A DNA stretch of 64,000 bases from Asparagopsis taxiformis (Eukaryota; Rhodophyta; Florideophyceae; Bonnemaisoniales; Bonnemaisoniaceae), in NCBI GenBank assembly GCA_030407315.1, contig JALQPE010000230.1, positions 36,035 to 100,034 of the forward strand, in the 5' to 3' direction. Every line of letters begins with the position of its first letter. The stretch's first letter is position 1. Position numbers and translations under genes: made by a program. Shown in pieces: positions 58,441 through 64,000 of this stretch. The notes under the pieces are model-generated. The model saw nothing but the letters and a program-made list of their open reading frames with translations, was not told where the DNA came from and searched no databases.

Positions 58441-58600
58441 AATCGTCCTGGAAATCATGCTCCAACCCACGAGGGAATGGACAATCTAGTTTGAAAGCAT
58501 GGAACGGAAGTACATTATACTAGGTTCATAGATTGGAAGTGATAAAGGAGATGATTATATTCTCGATAATTGTTTACCAAAGTAGTAGTTGTTAAGCTAT

Positions 58601-61600
58601 CTAGCCGTCGGAAAATTCTTCTTCGTCTTCGTCCTCACTATATTCAGGATCTCCCGGCAGAATAGGCGTTATCGGCAACTGTGGAGTTGATCTGCTCAAG
58701 ATGAATTTTTGACCCGGTGTGAGGGTTCTCTTCTTGGGAGCTTCTGTCTTCTTCATCCGCATCATTCCGAGTTGCCCTGTCTTCGGCCTACGATCTTTCT
58801 TGACCGGGATGGGAACAACTGTCTTGTGGCGAACATTGACAGGTGCCGGTTGACTTTGCCTGGCAGACCGGCGCGGAGCATTGGGGATTACTTCTTCTTC
58901 GAATCCCAACCGCCTGATGAAACCAAACGAAACATTGTCGGGAATCGGATACGACGCATTCCTGAAATACGTGTGATACCTCGTTGTCGTGTGTGACACA
59001 ACTCTGTCGACATGCCCTGCCCCGGCATGTTGTACATAGCCGTGACCGATGAAGACTGAACGTGGCGGAACGATTACCTTCTTCAGCTTCATCGTCTTGG
59101 CGTACATATCTAATTCCAGCGCTTTGGAAAAGACGTACTTGTGGGACCCTGGACACACCCAGATAGGGAATGGGTCATCTCCGTTGGCAATAACAAAGTA
59201 ACCCGGAAGTTGATCTTTGCGGTCGCGAGGAGGAACAGGGAAATCATTGTGTGGGACCTGCCGAGGACACCCCTTTCCCGTTATCAAAAACCGTCCCCCA
59301 GATGCCGGCATGACAAGTTTTTCTCCCGGTAAACCGCACTCCTCCAGCCCTATCAGCCGGACAAGGATTCCCAACCACACATCCAGCAGGGCTCGCCGCG
59401 TCACAAACTTGAACCGGTCGATATGCGTCTCATCGTTCTCGGCATAGTCAACCAGGCAGTGGCGCGTAGACGTGAAGCGAGCCCTCCCCTCATTCCGGTT
59501 CTTCTCATCTGTTTCATCGTCCCCCGTATTGACAATGGGACTCCACAGCTGCCGGTTCCCAGGGTCCTTGTGCACCTCCTCCCCCTCCCACGTTCCCAAA
59601 AAGTACCGAAACAATTCCTGGATAGGAATTTCTTCCATGAGACCCAAGTCAAATGGGAACTTGTCCGACGCATCGAGGTAGCTTACATCCGCGAAATTTT
59701 GCATCACCGTATACCCTCGCTCGTTGATTTCCGTTCGGCAATTGTGGAAGTACGCCATACCAGTGCCGGCCTCATACGAATCCTTCCAGCTTGTAGACAT
59801 TCGCGCAACCTGGGCGAAGTCCAGCCTCGAGGGTAGAAACGTCGATGTAGGCTCACACATCGCCTTGGCAGCCATCTTCCACGCTGCGAAAAACATCGGA
59901 TAGATGGTGTCGATCTCGAAAACAAGATGACGAGCCCGATGTTGTTCCGGAATATGCAGCCCCTCAAACACAGGGTCCATCGCCACTTGCTTCAAATACC
60001 TCACCTCTCTGCCCTCCTCATCGATTTCCACACTCTCCAATAACAACCTGAGCTCAATCGGGGGCAGACAGCCAACCCTCACCGATGCGATGACGTCCGC
60101 GGGACGCTGCGCCAGATGATGCCCTTCAGCTCGGTCTTTGACTTCGAAATCGTCGGGAAGAGATGGCATCCGGTCGTCGAACAGGAGGTCGTGTTCAGAA
60201 GGAGAGTCACGAACGATGTAACCGTCTTCATCGACTTCGACTCCTTCCGGAACAGTGAGTGTAATTGTCACTTCGCGGACCCCCTTGCTTTCGACTTGGC
60301 CCTCGTCTGCACTGTTGTTTTCTTCCTCGTCCGAAACGTTATGGACAGATTCTTGGTTGGAGGGAGTCGCACCAGCACGTTGGTTATCTTGGGGGACAAT
60401 CTCAACGGCAGAATCGGGGGAACGGGCGGAGTCTTCGTCAACCTCATCACCGGAAGCAGTGGCTTGTTGTTGATCGGTGGGTTTATCAACAACGGCCTGT
60501 TCTTCTTCCCCGGCGGATTGTTGTACCACAACCGGCTCTTCTTCCTCGAGGCGTGTGCTCCCCGTCGAGCGAAGTCGCTGTGAACGGCGGCGGATGCCAT
60601 GCGAAGCAGGCTCATGTTCGACATTCCGCTGCTTCTTGTGAGTGAGTCTCACATTGGCAGCAGAAGGGCGGCGTTTGCGTCGAGCCTTAGTCTTCTTCTT
60701 CAATGTCGGATTGAAAAACTCTTTCAAGTTCGTTTCCAAATCCTGTAAACGCGTGGTTCTCCGTCGCATTCGAACCTCACTGCTCCGGTCGTCCCCTCTA
60801 TACATTGCAATGGCATTGGTGAGATGCCATTGCAACTCCTTCGGCTGCTTAACCGACCCAATTGCCATCTCTGTGCTCAGAAATGACTTGCGCATAATAC
60901 TCTTTGGGCGCCCATACGCAGCGTACAGAGAATTTGCTATTGCAGTCACGCGACGGACGTATGTATAGAAGTCGTTCACGTCAAAGCGTCCATCCGGACG
61001 TCCACTATGAGCAGGGTTCAAGTACTCCGAAAGACCACGCAAGACGAAGACAAAGTTTTCTTCCAGCAACTCGCGCACTATCTTGTGGTCCAGGTGCGTT
61101 ATCCCAATCTCGTTGCGGCGCTCGGAATTGTTCAGCTCACGCAACACTTCGTCGAGAACAGGATGCTTCAGCGTTGCTATAGCCAAACGCGTCCACCGCC
61201 GGGCCGTGTTCGTTGAATTCATCATCCCCATGAACTGCGCCTCGAACAATGTTCGGATGACATCAGACTCACGCAAGTCGCCAGCGTTTTCCACGTTATT
61301 TGCAACAGCAATCGTACGGATGAACTGCTGGATGGACGACAAGATTCGAACCAGGGAGCGCTCCGTCAGTTGCGTCCCAGTCGTATGGTTCGACTCTGCA
61401 CTCTTGTGGATGATCTCATGAGGCTGAAGATCACTGTTGTCCTTGCGGCGAAGGTAGTACACATCCAGAGGCTGAGTAACCCAGCGCAAGCGGTTTGCGT
61501 CCTGTGGCAGCTTGGTTCTGTGCATACGGGTGAGGCGAGTGAAGTCATCGGCAATGCTATGCATAGCATTGAGACGATGCAGTCCGTCGATCACGGTCAC

Positions 61601-62556
61601 GTTCGCATTGGCATGGAATTTGCCATTCTGGAACAGACGCGTGTCGGCGGGCAGATGCGTGTTCTGCGACCTCAGCACCGTCACAGTGATACGCGAAGAG
61701 CTCACATACCCCACAGCCAACATATTGTTGCGCAGGTCCTCCACGTGGTCTTCTTTCACATCCCGAAGGGTCACGGCCGGTTCCACTAGCTGCCTCACCA
61801 GCACAGTCGCTCCTTCTCCGACGTAATCCGACGTCACAAACTTGGGCACCGTAATTTGCGTCCCCTGCTGCTCACGAATGCTTTCCGCCACCTCCGGTTC
61901 GTCGTCCACTTCGGTTACGTCCTGCGTAGTAGCTTCGGTGACGTTGGAGCGAGCAGGGTGCTTCGTGCCTCCACTGGAGGTCTTGCAGAGCGAGCAGGGC
62001 GCTTCGTGCCTCCCGAAACCGGAGTGGAGCGTGCTGGATGCTTCGTACCCCCCGAACCAGTGATTTCGCCTGCCGGACCGGTACTGGGCATCCGTCCCGA
62101 GCTGGCCTGGTTCGTCGCTGCGTTGAAGTTTGACGCTGCAGCAGGGGTACGAATGTCGCTAGGGCCATCCTCCGCAGCGGGGCGCATCATCCGAGTATCC
62201 CAAGGGTAAAACGCCGCGGCGTATGCTCCACCCATCGTCTCCGGCGGTCCCTCGGCGCCATCAAACATGTACGGGAACGGGAGGTCCTTGAACTTGTCCT
62301 TAGTCGCAATGTTGCGCACGACGATATAGTCCGCCTCGTCGGTTTCCGGCAGCTTGTGGTTGTGCAGCGTGCGCGGAAGGCCAACATCGCCACCAGCAGT
62401 GCTCACCGAAGCCGTCCCAATATGCACAGCCGCACCGTCCACGTCCGCAAACAAATTGACATCGACGCCGCGCTTGAGTCCGCGCGACTCCGCTGACGCG
62501 CTCACTTGATCGCCGCAAACCGTTGAAAACAAACTGCTGAAATGCGTATCCGCCAT
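58601..62556 (-). pseudogene. ParB-like/2OG-Fe(II) dioxygenase fusion, copy 2, one frameshift
   Basis: Start ATG at 62556 (ACCATGG context), stop TAG at 58601; about 1,318 codons if one lost base near 61980 is allowed for. That base is missing where a 42-base repeat unit in the N-terminal linker has shrunk to 41. Order by residue: low-complexity N-terminus with GGTK-PARS repeats (to about 215); ParB/sulfiredoxin-fold domain with VTVIDGLHRLNAM (near 320-330); helical region; basic linker KKKTKARRKRR (near 610); acidic disordered stretch; C-terminal domain with PHNDF (H-x-D, near 1102), CPGSHKY, QHAG (distal His, near 1176) and TRYHTYF (Arg, near 1192). These four marks are the iron- and 2-oxoglutarate-binding set of dioxygenases. 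The tail is basic, then acidic. Expected role: oxidation of a base or protein at ParB-selected DNA; substrate unknown. Confidence 0.78.
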
Positions 62557-62894
62557 GGTTGTTGAGTTGGAAAGGAAAAGAGATGGTTGACGTTGACGTA
62601 TTGGAGTGATGTGGATGGTATGTTTCACGTTGAAGAATGGTCGTGAACGCCAATCGCTGGAAATAATAACACAATACAACCGAAATTTTGTTAGGTACAC
62701 ACCTATCGTGACCGCTGGAATGCAAGAGAGGCAATCGAGATGTGAGTGTCCGTTCGGAACGGGCCCGAGTCGGGCTCTCGAAACCTGACGAGGTGGCGTG
62801 AAGCAGGCAGTGTCCTTGATGTGTAATGTGTTAAAATTACAGCTGTCAAGCTAGGCGGGTTTTGGGCGGCTGCGAGCACCCCTTTATCCGGGGA

Positions 62895-64000
62895 ACACCC
62901 TGATTTGAGTTAAAATTTGGGCTATTCTCAAAAACATGCACATGTGAACATGTTTTTGAGATGGGGGTGTGCCGTACGGCACAATCGACCGCCCAAATCG
63001 TTGATTTTTGCAAGATTTTTTGTGCCCGAAAGTTTAGAATTTCTGGCTGGCCAGCAATGCATCTGAGCTGGACATCCGCCGGACGTCCAATTCAGGTTAG
63101 TCGTGTGCTGCCTACATCGACGCATTGCAGAAACTAAGCCAGCGGGCTCACTACTAATACAAAGTGCACGGAATATGAGTAACGTGATGGGTGAGTAGTG
63201 TTTGTGTTGAGGGAGTAAGGCGGGACCATTATGAAACACGGAAGAAGATTTCTCCCTAGCATAACTTAGGCTTAAAGCCTGGAATCGACCCATCTTTCGG
63301 CGCCATTTAGCCTCACAGTTAGTGCTTACAGAAGCCAGTGATGGCCCCACTCGGGGCGGCGGCCGGTTCCTGGGGCCGTTGTGGCCAAATTAGACACCCT
63401 GATTTGAATTAAAATTTGGGCTATTCTCAAAAACATGCACATGTGAACATGTTTTTGAGATGGGGGTGTGCCGTACGGCACAATCGACCCGCCCAAATCG
63501 TTGATTTTTCACAATTTTTTCTGCCCGAAATTTTAGAATTTCTGGGCTAGCCAGCGATGTAATTAAGCCGGACATCCACCAGACGTCCATTCTGGGTTGT
63601 TCGTGTGCTGCTCACATCCACGCATTACAGCAACCACGCAGGCGGGCCCACTGCTCATACGAAGTGCACGTAGTATGTGCAGCACGATGGATGAGTAGTG
63701 TTTGTCGTGAGAAAGTGGGGTGGGAGCATGTCGAAACAAGGACCAAAACTTTGCCCTGGCGTATTGAGCCTGAGCCTGGAATCGATCCTTCGTGAGATGT
63801 GGCTTTGCTTACAGTTGATGCTTACAGAAGCCAGCGATGGCCCGCTCGGGGCGTCGGATGGCTTCTTCTGGGGCCGTTGTGGCCAGATTAGACACCTTGA
63901 TTTGAGTTGAATTTTGAGCCATTCTCAAAAACATGCACATGTGAACATGTTTTGAGAATGGGGGTGTGCCGTACGGCACTTTCGACCGCCCAAATCGATA
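62895..64000. repeat. element A palindromic modules, right of gene (copy 2)
   Basis: Three module units with cores beginning at 62895, 63394 and 63892, so a period of about 498 bp. Content is as in the left array. The array runs off the window. Confidence 0.85.

Larger units (their letters stand above)
55737..64000. mobile_element. element A, second copy, running past window end
   Basis: It starts with the same tip as 21431 and follows copy 1 through subterminal repeats, pyrimidine-rich region, modules and the ParB-dioxygenase gene with few differences. It has three modules on each side of the gene, where copy 1 has about one. The right tip is not in the window. Confidence 0.85.

Noticed and set aside
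62895..64000. CRISPR-like array
   Set aside because: The repeats are about 500 bp, contain palindromic cores, and the sequence between cores is itself repeated. This is a module array in a eukaryotic transposon.

Overview
The window is eukaryotic, nuclear-type DNA built almost wholly of nested transposable elements. I found no convincing host housekeeping gene, rRNA, tRNA or CRISPR array. Protein styles point to a stramenopile (oomycete-like) or red-algal genome: a DDE_Tnp_4 transposase, chromodomain Ty3/gypsy elements with a W-[IL]-D-D reverse transcriptase motif, and a Pro/Thr-rich Ty1/copia element. Without a host gene the lineage cannot be fixed.

Layout. 1-8.4 kb: no recognisable gene. 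8.4-10.4 kb: a PIF/Harbinger-like transposase with its own TATA box and one frameshift. 11.1-16.2 kb and 46.65-46.94 kb: two parts of one decayed copia element (minus strand), split by gypsy-1 (16236-46649, plus strand, 5-bp target duplication). Gypsy-1 is itself split inside its integrase by element A, 24.1 kb with terminal inverted repeats (21431-45531). Element A contains element B, 11.1 kb (33993-45093), with near-identical 1.74-kb inverted repeats and a 4-bp target duplication. 46.94-51.3 kb: gypsy-2 (minus strand), joined directly to the copia fragment. 51.4-55.7 kb: another retroelement (Gag-like ORF, then reverse transcriptase/RNase H), cut off at 55737 by a second copy of element A that runs past the window end.

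The main point of interest is element cargo. Both copies of element A encode a protein of about 1,320 residues with a ParB-like domain near the N-terminus and a 2-oxoglutarate/Fe(II) dioxygenase-like domain near the C-terminus. Element B encodes a ParB-like domain apparently joined to a beta-class (N6-adenine/N4-cytosine type) DNA methyltransferase, divergent from a DUF7869-type protein that may be its transposase. So two unrelated inverted-repeat elements pair ParB with two different chemistries that can modify DNA bases. Tandem modules with perfect palindromes flank the dioxygenase gene and are candidate recognition sites.

All large genes here carry one to three disabling differences (frameshift or in-frame stop), so these are recently active but decaying copies. 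Domain calls rest on motif recognition alone; no database search was run.
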